Of a stretch of 64,000 bases of DNA, positions 1 to 12,190 are shown piece after piece. The DNA lies in assembly GCF_032854445.1 (NCBI RefSeq), contig NC_088295.1:18337385-18401384 (forward strand). Direction: 5' to 3'. Numbering within the stretch: the first letter of the stretch is position 1; each line of letters opens with the position of its first letter. The notes under the pieces were generated by a model, which saw nothing but the letters and a program-made list of their open reading frames with translations, was not told the origin of the DNA and searched no databases. This DNA is from Liolophura sinensis (Eukaryota > Mollusca > Polyplacophora > Chitonida > Chitonidae). The position numbers and the translations under genes are program-made.

Positions 1-280
1 AACTTTCTGGAGAGTCAGTGTTGAAAATCCTTCTGGTTCTGCATCAACTCCAATATAAGCGTGACGAAAGATATATTTCAGTATTTTGATATTACTACAT
101 GACGATCAGGTGTATAGTTGTTGTAACAGGTAATTTGTTACAGTGATAACACAGTTGACAGTTGAGATGAGGTAAAATGTCAAGCTACCGTATAAAATCT
201 GTAATCTGTGACAAGATTCCAGTTTTCAGATTGTCGTTGATGTTTTGGTTCACTTTATGTACTCAGTGACTTGTTTGTTT

Positions 281-427
281 GGGGGGGGGGACCGACTGTC
301 AACCTAAAGTGAACGTTCCATATTGGTAAGGGGGGGGGGATGACTGTCAACCTAAAGTGAACGTTCCATATTGGTAAGGTGGGGGGGACCGACTGTCAAC
401 CTAAAGTGAACGTTCCATATTGGTAAG
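281..427. repeat. three-copy tandem repeat with poly-G spacers
   Basis: Three near-identical copies of a roughly 50-base unit (core GACTGTCAACCTAAAGTGAA followed by CGTTCCATATTGGTAAG), each preceded by a run of 7 to 10 G. Short minisatellite with no visible function. Confidence 0.85.
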
Positions 428-558
428 AATCCGCTGGAGAAGGGTTGTACAGCCATTTGAATACTTTTTCCCAAGAGGAAACACGTAGGACTCCAAATTT
501 TTTCAATGAATATTGTTGTGTCTATGAAATGACACTGGCTTTCTTTGCCGTCGTCCAG

Positions 559-682
559 GGATAAGCGGTTGTCGCCTTAGTTCCTCACATTTCCGGTACA
601 AACACGCTGGTTGGTTCCGTGTTAAGTTATTTGTTCACGGCCTTGACCCAGGCGAGGCTGATCGACCATGTGTTTCCGTCAG
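559..682 (+). other. possible internal exon, family unknown
   Basis: A pyrimidine-rich acceptor (CTTTCTTTGCCGTCGTCCAG) ends at 558 and a donor CAG/GTAAAA follows 682. One frame between them is open and encodes a basic and aromatic peptide containing HAGWFRVKLFVHGLDPGEAD. The spacing is faintly like a beta-strand pair of MATH/TRAF domains, but I would not assign it. A strong acceptor with a long pyrimidine tract (TTTTTTCCCCATTTCTCTAC then TTGCTAG) ends at 921 and could join in phase, but that frame stops after about 22 codons. The GC content is higher than the surroundings. This may be chance. Confidence 0.15.
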
Positions 683-1789
683 GTAAAACAGCCTCTGATT
701 TCCTCGGTGGTTTAACTGAGTCCAATTGTGCGATATCTCTGCATGTCATAATCAGAAAGCGGTGACAACCCAGATCTTGTAAGCGGAAGTCCGCTCGGCT
801 CTATACACAGTGCTACTGACTATAATGTCTGTCTAACATGAAGGGCATTAACTGGGAAAATTATTTATAAATACAGTGGTGACAGTTAATAAGTATTTTT
901 TCCCCATTTCTCTACTTGCTAGGGGTAATGTGTCGCTACCAGTATTGTTTCAGCTGCCTCTCCATGGCGACGTATCCTGGTATCGACTGTAATATCGATG
1001 ACATCACTTTCGGGCTGCTTCATCTAGATGCATTGTAACTATATAAAACTATTTAAAACTTTAACAAAACTTTGTGGTAGTTCTTGCATATGATGTTTTA
1101 TGGCATTTTAAAATGTTGATAATGCAGGGCACAAGTTAATAAATTAAAGTAAGGCCCAACAACTGTCTGACCCTTATTGAAGGACGGAAACACCTTATGG
1201 TTGATTTTTGCGATGAGAGCTGTCATGGAAAGATATAATAGTGTTGATAGTCATTATCCCGTGACACATAAAATATATTGTTTGAATATACGTTCTGTTT
1301 TGGGGGGAAATACAAGCTGACCGTCTTAAGGTTCTAATTCTTTTATTGACATATGTATTTGTTAGTGAAAAATATATCCGCACAATGATGCCAGCTCTGT
1401 TTATCATCAGTTTTTGACGGATACCCTAGACACATATGTACATAACAATGTAGTCTCGATCTCTGCAAGCATCGTAGATAAGCACAGGATTTCAAATGAA
1501 TGCTCCCATCAATAGCATGGAATAAAGCACGTCTTATATATATGTATCTGTTTGTAAACACGCCCCGACAATCTGTAAAACTCTTCTTTGTATCGCCAAT
1601 ATTATTAAAAGCTGCCCAGTTGTTCCTGTTTTGCATAATGCCGGCGCAAAATGTTGTGTTTACAGGTCTGAGTTTTTGGAGATTTGCGTTGCGTCTACTG
1701 GTTTTACGACTCTTTCTTAACAACTGATTATTTGTTTGATTAGTGGCTTTGAAATATGAAGCTTTTTAGTCTACCATTTGAAAGAGAGA

Positions 1790-3010
1790 ACACTTTGTCC
1801 ACTGAAAGTCGCAATGATGGCAATCACACAGCTATTTATGTACCGTAATAGAGAAACCCCTGTCTACCGACTGTATTGATGATTTGTACTGTGAGAGTTG
1901 CATTGATACCAATCACACAGCTTTTTATGTACCGTAACAGAGAAACCCCTGTCTACTGACTGTACTGGCGATTTGTACCGTAAGAGTCGCATTGATGGCA
2001 ATCATACGCCTTTTTATGTATCCTAACAGAGAAACCCCTGTCTACTGACTGTACTGGTGATTTGTACCGTAAGAGTCGCATTGATGGCAATCACACACCT
2101 TTTTGTGTACCGTAACAGAGAAACCCCTGTCTACTGACTGTACTGGTGATTTGTACATTGAGAGTCGCATTGATGGCAATCACACAGCTTTCTATGTATC
2201 CTAACAGAGAAACCCCCGTCTACTGACTGTACTGGTGATTTGTACAGTGAGAGTCGCACTGATGGCAATCACACAGCTTTTTATGTACCGTAACAGAGAA
2301 ACTTCTGTCTACTGACTGTATTGGTGATTTGTACAGTCGCATTGATGGCAATCACCCACCTTATTATGTACCGTAATAGAGAAGCCCCTGCTTACTGACT
2401 GTACTGGTGATTTGTACAATGAGAGTCGCATTGATGGAAATCACACAGCTTTTTATGTACCGTAATAGAGAAAACCCTGTCTACTGACTGTACTGGTGAT
2501 TTGTACCGTAAGAGTCGCATTGATGGAAATCACACAGCTTTTTATGTACCGTAACAGAGAAACCCCTGTTTACTGACTGTACTGGTGATTTGTACCGTAA
2601 GAGTCGCATTGATGGCAATCACACAGCTGTTTATGTACCGTAACAGAGAAACCCCTGTCTACTGACTGTACTGGTGATTTGTACAGTGAGAGTCGCATTG
2701 ATGGCAATCACACAGCTATTTATGTGCCGTAACAGAGAAACCCCTGTCTACTGACTGTACTGATGATTTGTTCAGCTAGAGTCGCATTGATGACAATCAC
2801 ACGCCTTTTTATGTACCATAAAAGAGAAACCCCTGTCTACTGACTGTATTGGTGATTTGTACAGTGAGAGTCGCATTGATGGCAATCACACAGCTTTTTA
2901 TATATCGTAACAGAAAATCCCCCGTCTACTGACTGTACTGGTGATTTGTACTGTGAGAGTCCCTTTGATGGCAGGCACACAGCTTTTGAATGTACCATAC
3001 CAGAAGATCC
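1790..3010. repeat. 89-bp minisatellite, about 13-14 copies
   Basis: Tandem copies of a unit built around GAGTCGCATTGATGGCAATC, ACAGCTTTTTATGTACCGTA, ACAGAGAAACCCCTGTCTAC and TGACTGTACTGGTGATTTG. The step between successive GTCTACTGAC motifs is 89 bases for most copies (1951, 2040, 2129, 2218, 2307); one copy is shortened near 2330. Outer copies are more diverged. No long frame crosses it. Confidence 0.9.
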
Positions 3011-3015
3011 AGTGA

Positions 3016-3904
3016 AATTCTTTCTTTTTTATTATTATACACCACCTCCAGGACAATGTTTGTCTAAAATGTCGCCACAACAGTAAGCTGTGTTTTCTTT
3101 ACTAAACAATGGCATAATAGGTAAGAAAAACTGAGATTTGATTCCCACACCAAATAAGGACAATAAAAACACTTCATATCTTATATCAGATAATGATATA
3201 TTGTTGCTGGTAATGTATAGTAGGCGGGTCTAGTGCTTTTTTTAATGCTTGTCCAAGTATTTCCTTTTTCGAATTTTATGGAGGTATTAGACGTTGTAGT
3301 ATACAGATGTTTACCGTTAATATATTAGTGTAAGTGTTTATCGTCTTGATTTATTGCCTTGAAATCTTTTATATCACTGATTTTTCTTTTGCATTCCTTT
3401 ATATGATTGATCTCCAACGGTACTAAGTTAACTCTTATGTGAGGCCACATGGGTTCTTGGAGCTTTAAATTCATGTCAAGCGTAGGATGGTGTCTATCTC
3501 TCTCTCTGGCTGCTGACGCGTTTGGAACATAACAGTTTGCTTGTACAAACCAATATATTACCATGTTTTCAGAACGAATGTCTAAATTCGATTATTGGGG
3601 ATTTACTTGACCGAGTTATTCTGGGAAACTCGACCAGGATATGGAGCTTTGGTGGACAGCAAGATGTCAATGGCTGTTGACTAAATTACTGGGTTAATCA
3701 TCTGACACAGGCTTGATCCCATCTACAAATGTCCGCAGACCCCAGTACTGGGACTTACCATGATCTTCTTTGGCTGGGTTGATTCTGCTATACACTCATC
3801 ATGTTTTGACCGGTTCTCTTTAGACCGTTAAATTACACACCTATCACAGTCACTGGCCACAGGACATTTTCATTAATTTTAGTTTCCTCATCCACCATGG
3901 CTAG
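3016..3904. other. no gene seen
   Basis: Unique sequence. A 79-codon minus-strand frame at 3325-3564 and a minus-strand donor-like GTAAGT near 3756 are present, but neither joins to a recognisable exon. Confidence 0.4.
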
Positions 3905-4425
3905 CACGTGTTATATAGATCTCAGAAATATAAATCCCCTGCGTAATCCCCTTTCGAGACGACTATCGTATTTGGATCGCCTTACTATACATCCCCTGTA
4001 TACTTAAATGATCTTATTACATATCCCTTCCGTACTTTCAAAATGGTTACTTGGATCATCTTACTGCGTGTCACTTGCGTAGTTCCATATCAGTTATTTG
4101 TACTAACCTGCTACATATTCCCTGCATAATCTTGTAACAGTTACCTGAATCATCTTACTGCGTGTCTCTTGCGTAGTTTCATATCAGGTAATTGCACTAG
4201 CCTGCTACACATCCCCTGCATAATCTTGCAACAGTTATTTGGATCCACGATGATCCGCGAAAATTCATAATGGTTACCGTACTGGGATCATATTACTACA
4301 CATAACCTTCATAGTTTCATACCGTTTACTTGGACCTTCCTACTGCATATCCCATACATAGTTTTAAAACTGTTACATCCTACCGCGTATCCCCTAAATA
4401 GTTACTTTGACTACCGTTTACTTGG
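3905..4425. repeat. degenerate tandem repeat, about 47-bp period
   Basis: Repeated variants of ATCCCCTGCATAGTTTC, GTTACTTGGATCATC and TTACTGCGTGTC recur through the block. The best pair (4055 and 4149) is spaced 94 bases, that is two units. Strongly decayed; copy number is hard to fix by eye. Confidence 0.6.
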
Positions 4426-4486
4426 ATACTTATCTTTCGTATGCCTTGCATGTTTTCACAAGGGTTACTTGTATCATCTCTTTCAT

Positions 4487-4690
4487 ACTCTATTTAGTAA
4501 ATCTGACAGTTCCGTTGTATGTTACTACTGGATATACAGACCACGCTTACACGAGAACAAAACGTTTATCCGCTGAGCTGTTCCACGATATACCTGTAAT
4601 AAATGTCCACATCAAAGCACCTTGCAGTCATCTTGCTCCAGTCTTGCTCCAGTCGCCTCTTTGTACACATCGTAAAATGGGATGGACAAT
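4487..4690 (-). mobile_element. copy of a DNA-transposon-like element (inverted relative to 7.9 kb)
   Basis: About 195 bases match, in reverse complement, the segment 7945-8142. Shared blocks include CTCTATTTAGTAAATCTGAC, CAAAACGTTTATCCGCTGAG and AAATGTCCACATCAAAGCAC. This shows a dispersed element with copies in opposite orientation about 3.3 kb apart. The terminal repeat seen at 7.9 kb is not preserved here. There is no transposase frame, so this is non-autonomous or a fragment. Confidence 0.7.
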
Positions 4691-7544
4691 GATATCTGTC
4701 ATGGTAATTTTGTTTCCTTATAATTGAATCTACCGAGAACAGCCACGTCATACGCTCTATAATTTCAAATTTGAATCCCACAATCCCTCATTTGATTGGT
4801 CAGATCTGAGTGCAACAAAGGCTTATTCAATAAAATGGCCGTGTTTTTCTACATCTACATACTCTGTAGCTCATGAATAGTATCCCTTCCTATCCCCTCT
4901 GTAAGGGATATCTATAAACGGGATGAGGTACAGCCTCATGGCCATGAACGTCAAGAAAAACTCAAAAGAAGAGCTTAAATACCCACTTGGTACTTGTGCG
5001 TGCGTACATTATCTAATCTCAACTTAGCAATCTCTCGGGGTCAGTCAAAGCCTTTGACATTCGAGAGGTAAGCTATTAACAGACAAATACCTCATAACAT
5101 ACAAAATTGGACAAATGCCTACCAGTGTCTACCAGACTTTGCTATGGCAACAATATCAACATCCTCCATCCTACATACAGAGGAAACAATCCACTTCCCT
5201 GTGTGCTGTAAACAAACGTAGACAAGCGACTCTTACCTTTGAGCACCTGTTTAGCGTTGTATAGACGTTTGTATGTATATTTGTGATTTCAAGGAATGAC
5301 GGGAATGAGAAACGTTGAAAATCATAGACTAAGAGATTGCACATGTTTATAAAGCATTTTTTGTTGAATAATAATTGATCGTGAAATAGACAGGCGTTTA
5401 CAAAGAACTCATTCCGAAGGATCTCAAACTGAGGCAAAGGAGAAAGAGAGAGAAAGCAAATATAAATAAGCAATGATTGTGTAAACATACGAATTCCTTG
5501 AATTAGAGCTTCGTGTATACTCACATTTCGATTTGTGCTTATTGCATAAAACGGAGATGAAAAACATGAAACACGGATCTGTATAAACACACAAATACTG
5601 GTATGTATATTTGAAAACAAAAAACACAGATGTATACAAAAATACATAGTGGATTTTTTTCATCAAACACTAAGATTTGATGAACACAATTTCGATAAGT
5701 GAAGAGAGCCTATATCAGAATAGAAAAAGAATGGAAATGAGGATGTTGTGTCGCGCCTGTGCTAACATTACCACCACTCGATCCATTTATCTCTGCTGTG
5801 TTTATAGCTACCCGTAAACGACTGAGGCATCGGTAACCTCGTGCTACTTCTGTATATGATTATTTTGATGAGATTGTCCACATGTCACACACAGTCAACA
5901 GTGGCAGAAACTTTCAAACTGTTAAATCTGTATAAAACATAAAACTCTTGTTTAGTATGCTGCGAAAAAAAAGAGAAATCAAAGATGACAGATAACTGTC
6001 TTTACCTCTAGGCCAGGCCAGTCGAATACAGAACGGTCAATTTAAAATTATCGATCATATGATGTAAGAACCAGCGTCCCAACGTGGGCTGTAGAATCAA
6101 TGCTGTTTTACACAAAAGTTAATGGTTACTACTTCACAAATTTGTTGATATTCTATACTAGACGCAGATGTGAAGTACACGTGTGCATTTTACCAGACAG
6201 GAGACAAAACTACATTACCAACGGTGAAACAATTCGGAGACAAGATAGGAGAGCATGAAAAGTAACTTCATTTTGAAATTTTCATAAAATATTCCACTCT
6301 CTGATGGGACGGGAAATTCTCAGAACTTAAACTCACAGAAGACCCGGGTCGTTATATTCGGGAGGACACTAAGGCATAATAAAACTGGTTTTGATATATT
6401 TTTTTTTATACTTTTCAGTTGGGATATATACGATGTTCAGGATTACAGTCGGAAAACATCAACAGAATCGTGTCTATTTGTACCTGCAAAGTCAAATCTT
6501 AAAGCGATTTCGGCCTTTACACTAAACTTGTAAAATTGTCACCAAAACTGCATCATGCATCAAAATGTTTTTCACTGATTCCAGGCTGTTAGTATAATGG
6601 ATGGGTTCAAAACCATCCGATGTCCCACCACCCATTCTAGTGACAACGTTACTTTTCATTCCATTCCTGGTGAAAGTAATTGTGACGTCATGAAGTCACA
6701 GAAAGATTGAACATTTGTAATCAATGTGTGGGATATACGGATGACCTATTAGCAGCAATACTGTTTACGATTGGTTAATTGCATTTCCTTGATTGGCAGT
6801 TAGGAAAAAGATATCTTTCAGCCAAGAATGAGCATCCAGCATTCAAGAAGATTAAAGTTTTGGATTTTAGCCAACAACTTTGTGAAACAGGACACAGGTC
6901 AAATGTTGACACAATTGTTATACGTTTTGGCTATTGGAACATTGAAATATTTAATTCACTAAAACTATGATCTAGCATTATGTAGAACATTAGAAATCAT
7001 CAATAGTTTATAGGAAGAAATACGGCCATTTTCATGCTAGTGCTATGGTTTCGTGATTGTGCGATTGAACTTTGATTGATCTAGAAAGTATGGAATTTAT
7101 TTGTGGGAACAACAATCCTATTTTAGGAAATACCTGACGAGGTTTTTGACAAATACCTCGACGTAAAGTTGTAAGTGCGATCTTTATCGTAAACACCACT
7201 GAGAAATGTTACGGGAGGTTTGTGGGTAGGATCCATGTTTTCACTTCCTAACAAAGATGGCAAGATTGATGCTTTGCATAAGTAGTTTGTTGTTGCGGTA
7301 TCCTGACATATAGTCGTTAACACTGGTTCAGCGAATATGGGACTTGCTGGATATTAAATCACATTCTCCGCTGAGAGATCGCATTTGGACACGGAATTCT
7401 TTTTTTTTTTTTTTTTTTGGTTTACACTGAACAACAACTCTGAAAACGTGATCCAGGAAAAACACGATTTTTGTTTATTGTTTTTCTTTACAGTAAACCG
7501 TCCAGACTTCTGTCCTAAGCAGCTGTGTTCACGTCATAGTTCCC
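4691..7544. other. no gene seen
   Basis: AT-rich unique DNA. The 158-codon minus-strand frame at 5171-5647 is low-complexity (F/C/I/S rich), lacks domains and overlaps a second minus frame, so I treat it as chance. Nothing else stands out. Confidence 0.5.
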
Positions 7545-7622
7545 GTTGCTGAGTACATTGCATACACATCCTAAAATGGGTTCTTACGTGTCCCTTCACT
7601 GGCCGCATACAACAGGTTTGAC

Positions 7623-7625
<3 letters not shown>
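7545..7625 (-). mobile_element. terminal inverted repeat end facing the (TA)n tract
   Basis: Ends with TGGCCGCATACAACAGGTTTG then ACTATA. Its reverse complement begins TAGTCAAACCTGTTGTATGC, which is the same end found in forward orientation at 7892. The CAGTCAAACCT-type start and TA boundary recall pogo/Tigger-type (Tc1-mariner superfamily) termini; that assignment is from memory. A shorter piece of the same end (TAGGTTTGACTATATATA) lies at about 7692-7709. Confidence 0.55.
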
Positions 7626-7662
<37 letters not shown>

Positions 7663-7700
7663 CATAGTATATTAGTATATTAACAGACAAATATAGGTTT

Positions 7701-7792
<92 letters not shown>

Positions 7793-7800
7793 TATATACA

Positions 7801-7834
<34 letters not shown>

Positions 7835-7841
7835 ACATCGT

Positions 7842-7893
<52 letters not shown>
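7626..7893. repeat. (TA)n microsatellite, interrupted
   Basis: Two long TA runs (about 7626-7661 and 7704-7893), interrupted by TATG steps, an AACATAGTATATTAGTATATTA stretch and a TAATAACATCGTTATTATA palindrome near 7830. It can fold into a long AT hairpin. The tyrosine/isoleucine ORFs on both strands are products of the TA run and not genes. Confidence 0.95.
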
Positions 7894-7895
<2 letters not shown>

Positions 7896-8145
7896 TCAAA
7901 CCTGTTGTATGCGGCCAGTGAAGGCACACGTAAGAGCCTATTTTACGATGTATACAAAGAGGCGACTGTTTGTAACAACTGTTAAAGACTGGAGCAAGAT
8001 GACTGCAAGGTGCTTTGATGTGGACATTTATTACAGGTATATCGAGGAACAGCTCAGCGGATCAACGTTTTGTTCTCGGGTACGCGTTGCCCGTTTATCC
8101 AGCATTAACAAACAACAGAGCTGTCGGATTTACTAAATAGAGCAC
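7892..8145 (+). mobile_element. DNA-transposon-like element with CAGTCAAACCTG terminus
   Basis: Begins CAGTCAAACCTGTTGTATGC directly after TA, in inverted orientation to the end at 7623. Its body is shared with the copy at 4487-4690. The 145-codon plus frame running in from the TA tract is fortuitous. No transposase motif is seen, so it is probably a MITE or a truncated copy. Confidence 0.65.
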
Positions 8146-8590
8146 TCTGATTTCCGTTCATCCGGTTGACATCTCTTATAGATTAAATGTAGCACGAGAG
8201 AGTTACAAGGTAAATGTAGCCATTGTCACACTAATTATATTTATGCTCTGTCAAGGTACACAGAAGTTTTATATGTTTGACATTTGAGCAATACCACAGT
8301 AGTGTTTGTGAGCGGGAAAAAAAACCGGAAATTATGTGTGGGCAAATCTCGTGTTCCAGGCAAATAACCTTAGGGAAAAGCGCGGATTAGCAGCTGGCGC
8401 TCATACCTAGATAAAAAAAAAAACTATTGGCGTCACAGAGTACATAAATATCAGTCCCCGACAAGGTCTGAACCCAGGATCACGAATATGTCTTTAAACT
8501 CAAGCTAGACCTAATTTTAAATTCATAGTACTTGACAAGGCTAAAACTGTGAGTTATCTTAAACATCTTTTAGTTCTTCACGACAAAATC
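8146..8590. other. no gene seen
   Basis: Unique AT-rich DNA with no coding signal. Confidence 0.5.
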
Positions 8591-8895
8591 GAGTGAGTGA
8601 GTGCGTGGGGTTTAACATCGTTATTAATAATCAAATGACGACCTTTGAGTGCGTGTAATGTATCTCTCTGTTGCAGAACAGATTTCCACAGCTCTTTTAT
8701 CTAGTTCTGCTACACTGAGACGACTTATCGAAGGCAAGTTAGCCGCCCCATTCGAGTCATTATACTAATATGGGTCAACCAATCGTTGCACTTTGGGCTG
8801 AAGACAAGCGAGAAAGTTACAACTTCCTCTTTTAAAGTCATAGGTGTGATCCGACCCAGGATTGACCCTGGATCTTCCGCCAGCGGAGCTATCGA
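8591..8895 (-). mobile_element. SINE family A, decayed copy
   Basis: On the plus strand it starts with the GAGTGAGTGAGTGCGTGGGG and TTTAAC tail, continues through ATTTCCACAGCTCTTTTATC and GAAAGTTACAACTTCCTCTT, and ends in a degenerate tRNA box B (ACCCAGGATTGACCCTGG). The tRNA-like head is therefore on the right and the element reads leftward. It aligns throughout with the copies at 16643-16975 and 59512-59785. Confidence 0.85.
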
Positions 8896-10221
8896 GTCAT
8901 GACAATTAGCGTTTAAGTTCTAGAGTTGTTTTGGTTTAACCTGTCCTGTGATAATCTCTTATCACAGGATAACCTCTTTTACAGAAATCCTTAATCAACA
9001 TCCACAAAAATGTTTCTTTGGAATCATATTGTGCATTGTGGACAAAGGGGAACGCATAAATGTCAGACCCTGCTTTAGTCGCTACGTTAGGTCACTAGAA
9101 CAATGACTCGAAAGGAATGTGTGGAAGAAAATGTCCGAAGTAAACCAACAATCTTCACCAGAACAGCCAAATAGCCAGGCTCCTGCGAAAAAAATTTAGT
9201 CATGATATTTTTAGTGCAATAAAGTTGACAATCGCGTTAAAAATGACCTCTGTTCATTTGATTGAAGCCAAAATATGGACGTGTTTCCGCAAATAAATGT
9301 AAATTGTTGTTGAGACAATATATAAATACGTATTCTCATAGGCCTACACAGGATATGTACGAATCTCGTTCTCTGTTATAAGTAATGGGTATTCTCAGAA
9401 GTACGTAAATATAGAGACAATTAAGAATGCCACACTCTCTTTGAAGCACAAATGCGCACTCTATTTTTTTGACTTAATGCCATCCACCAGAATGTTTAAC
9501 TTATACAATGGCTGCTAGTGCAATGGGTGTGAGAAAGGGAGAGCTTGGCAAACACCATAGACCCTTGACATTTTTGTCTGATTGTTTATTTCCAGACTCA
9601 GATTGTACTACTGGCAAGGCTGGTCATTCATTCTGGCTTTAATCTACGTATGATGGTGAAGTAATCCCGTGTATATCACGTCCAGGAATGAGTGGTCAAG
9701 AGGCGGCCAGAAATGTTGGGAGCGAAGAGCCAAAGAGGCTTACCAATAAATCATCCACGTATAATTATCTACACCTAGGTTGGAAACCAAGCTTTGATCG
9801 TGGAAATAAAGAGCTGTTCAAATTGATAGCAGAAATTAGCAGGCACCTAACGTCTTGAACAATTTAAACATCCATTCGGTTCCAAAGCCTTTCATTAGGT
9901 CCAGTTGTTTCATTGCTTGACAGAACAAATATAGCCAATGTTTAGTAGAATTGTTTAGCCCATAAACGCCAAACAACGCTGTTGGAGGGATGTGTTTATT
10001 GCAACGTCAGGCCTGAGTTTTCAAATTTGACCGATATTAGTGCCATATTTTCCAAATAATCTGTCATGGGAAGGCGTTTATTAGGATATCCTTTGTAAAT
10101 TTACCGGAAAACCACACAATAGCTCTCAGCCTAAAAGAGATAGTAAATACACTTCCAGAACATAATTCAACTGGAAGTGTAATTTCACTGACCTCAATTA
10201 AATCTCACACGTTTATATGGT
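8896..10221. other. no gene seen
   Basis: Unique sequence with no domain-bearing frame and no tandem structure that I could see. Confidence 0.5.
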
Positions 10222-10228
10222 TCTCGAT

Positions 10229-11291
10229 TTGAAATGACGCTCTCATAAGCTCATGAGAATACTCAGGTTTGGTGGACACTTCTCATGTTGAAATGACACT
10301 CTGAATAAGCTCATGAGAATACTCAGGTTTGGTGGACACTTCTCATGTTGAAATGACACTCTGAATAAGCTCATGAGAATACTCAGGTTTGGTGGACACT
10401 TCTCATGTTGAAATGACACTCTGAATAAGCTCATGAGAATACTCAGGTTTGGTGGACACATCTCAAGTTGAAATGACACTCTGAATAAGCTCATGAGAAT
10501 ACTCAGGTTTGGTGGACACATCTCAGGTTGAAATGACACTCTGAATAAGCTCATGAGAATACTCAGGTTTGGTGGACACTTCTCATGTTGAAATGACACT
10601 CTGAATAAGCTCATGAGAATACTCAGGTTTGGTGGACACTTCTCAAGTTGAAATGACACTCTGAATAAGCTCATGAGAATACTCAGGTTTGGTGGACACT
10701 TCTCATGTTGAAATGACACTCTGAATAAACTCATGAGAATACTCAGGTTTGGTGGACACTTCTCATGTTGAAATGACACTCTGAATAAGCTCATGAGAAT
10801 ACTCAGGTTTGGTGGACACATCTCAAGTTGAAATGACACTCTGAATAAGCTCATGAGAATACTCAGGTTTGGTGGACACTTCTCATGTTGAAATGACACT
10901 GAATAAGCTCATGAGAATACTCAGGTTTGGTGGACACTTCTCAAGTTGAAATGACACTCTGAATAAGCTCATGAGAATACTCAGGTTTGGTGGACACATC
11001 TCATGTTGAAATGACACTCTGAATAAGCTCATGAGAATACTCAGGTTTGGTGGACACTTCTCATGTTGAAATGACACTCTGAATAAGCTCATGAGAATAC
11101 TCAGGTTTGGTGGACACATCTCAAGTTGAAATGACACTCTGAATAAGCTCATGAGAATACTCAGGTTTGGTGGACACTTCTCAAGTTGAAATGACACTCT
11201 GAATAAGCTCATGAGAATACTCAGGTTTGGTGGACACTTCTCAAGTTGAAATGACGCTCCCATAAGCTCATGAGAATACTCAGGTTTGATG
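10229..11291. repeat. 60-bp minisatellite, 18 copies
   Basis: Very uniform 60-base unit with blocks GAATAAGCTCATGAGAATAC and TCAGGTTTGGTGGACAC. One internal copy (near 10897) has lost two bases. The first and last copies share a variant junction (GACGCTC, T or C, then CATAAGC) in place of the internal GACACTCTGAATAAGC. Because 60 is a multiple of 3, the minus strand shows a 20-residue periodic frame; this follows from the period and is not evidence of a protein. Confidence 0.97.
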
Positions 11292-11324
11292 GACTCTTGG
11301 AGAATATACCTCACTTAATTGTGA

Positions 11325-11445
11325 TTATTGCTTAACGCTATATTCAAAGATTTTTCACTTATACCGGTCAATTTTATGGGTAAAGAAAACTGGAATGATC
11401 GGAAAAACCGCCGACCTTGGGCAAGTTACTGATGAACATATTTAA
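11325..11445 (-). mobile_element. SINE-core relic
   Basis: TTTTTCACTTATACCGGTCA, then AAAGAAAACTGG and ACCGCCGACCTTGGGCAAGT, is a decayed version of the SINE core whose intact form (CGTATAAGTGAAATATTCTT) is at 56535 on the other strand. Subfamily uncertain. Confidence 0.5.
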
Positions 11446-11559
11446 ATTCTGTAACGGATTCTGATGAATGCCAAGTCTTCTTCTTCAACGCATGTGCTGA
11501 CTTTGAGGGGACTGTTCCATAACATACTAAAATTAAAAAGACATTAAGGGATTATCACT

Positions 11560-11806
11560 GTTGAGCGTTATAAAGAGATTACTCAGACTGATCAGAAACT
11601 TACAGGGAATACTCAGTCTGAGCAGATACTTTGAGAGAAGTACTGGAATAGAGCAGACACATGCAGGGAATACTCAGATTGAGCACACACTTACAAAGAA
11701 TGTCCAAATTGAGCAGATACAGAAAATAATAAAACTCAGCAGATACTTACAGGGAATACTCAAACCGAGAAGATACAGAGAATACTCAAACAGAGCTGAC
11801 ACTTGA
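11560..11806. repeat. degenerate tandem repeat, about 30-bp period
   Basis: Repeats of AATACTCAGACTGAGCAGATACTTACAGGG-like units (shown by AGGGAATACTCAG, AGCAGATACTTACAGG and GAATACTCAAAC). This explains the 81-codon plus frame here. Confidence 0.8.
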
Positions 11807-12190
11807 ATAGAGAACACACACCAAGGATATTTGCACATACATGTATAACGTCAATATCAGTAAAAGATGCAAATTTGAGATTTGCATGCATAAATGCGTC
11901 TCATAACAAAACGCAGAAATCTCTTTTTGATTTTGCCTGGCATCTTTTTCTGTATGAGGATACCACATAAGACTGGAGAGAAGCAGACGCTGTACGTTCT
12001 GGTGATGTGTTACCTCAAAACCGGCGGCGGCTGCAGTGGTAAACCCAGGTAATAGTCGAATCGATAGCTGAGAGAAGTAGACAGTGGCAGAGAAAGCTCC
12101 AACCAGTGAGACAGTCAGTAGTGTCACGGAATGCAGAGCTGATGGTCAGGTGAAAACGTGTGGCAAATAGTCCTCTAACTCCTCCAACTT

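Larger units (their letters stand above)
1..1780. other. intergenic or intronic, no supported gene
   Basis: AT-rich unique sequence apart from a short tandem array at 281-427. Small ORFs on both strands near 1200-1720 have no recognisable domain, start context or splice logic and look like chance. A possible pair of exons at 559-682 and from 921 is listed separately with low confidence. Confidence 0.5.

Noticed and set aside
5171-5647. 158-codon minus ORF as a gene
   Set aside because: Biased F/C/I/S/L composition, no domain, and an overlapping alternative frame of the same kind.
7672-8136. Tyrosine/isoleucine-rich ORFs on both strands
   Set aside because: Direct translation of the TA microsatellite.
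10243-11314. Long minus-strand ORFs with a perfect 20-residue repeat (CPPNLSILMSLF)
   Set aside because: The frame is open only because the DNA unit is 60 bases. A two-base loss splits it, there is no promoter, signal peptide or splice context, and both edge units break the pattern.
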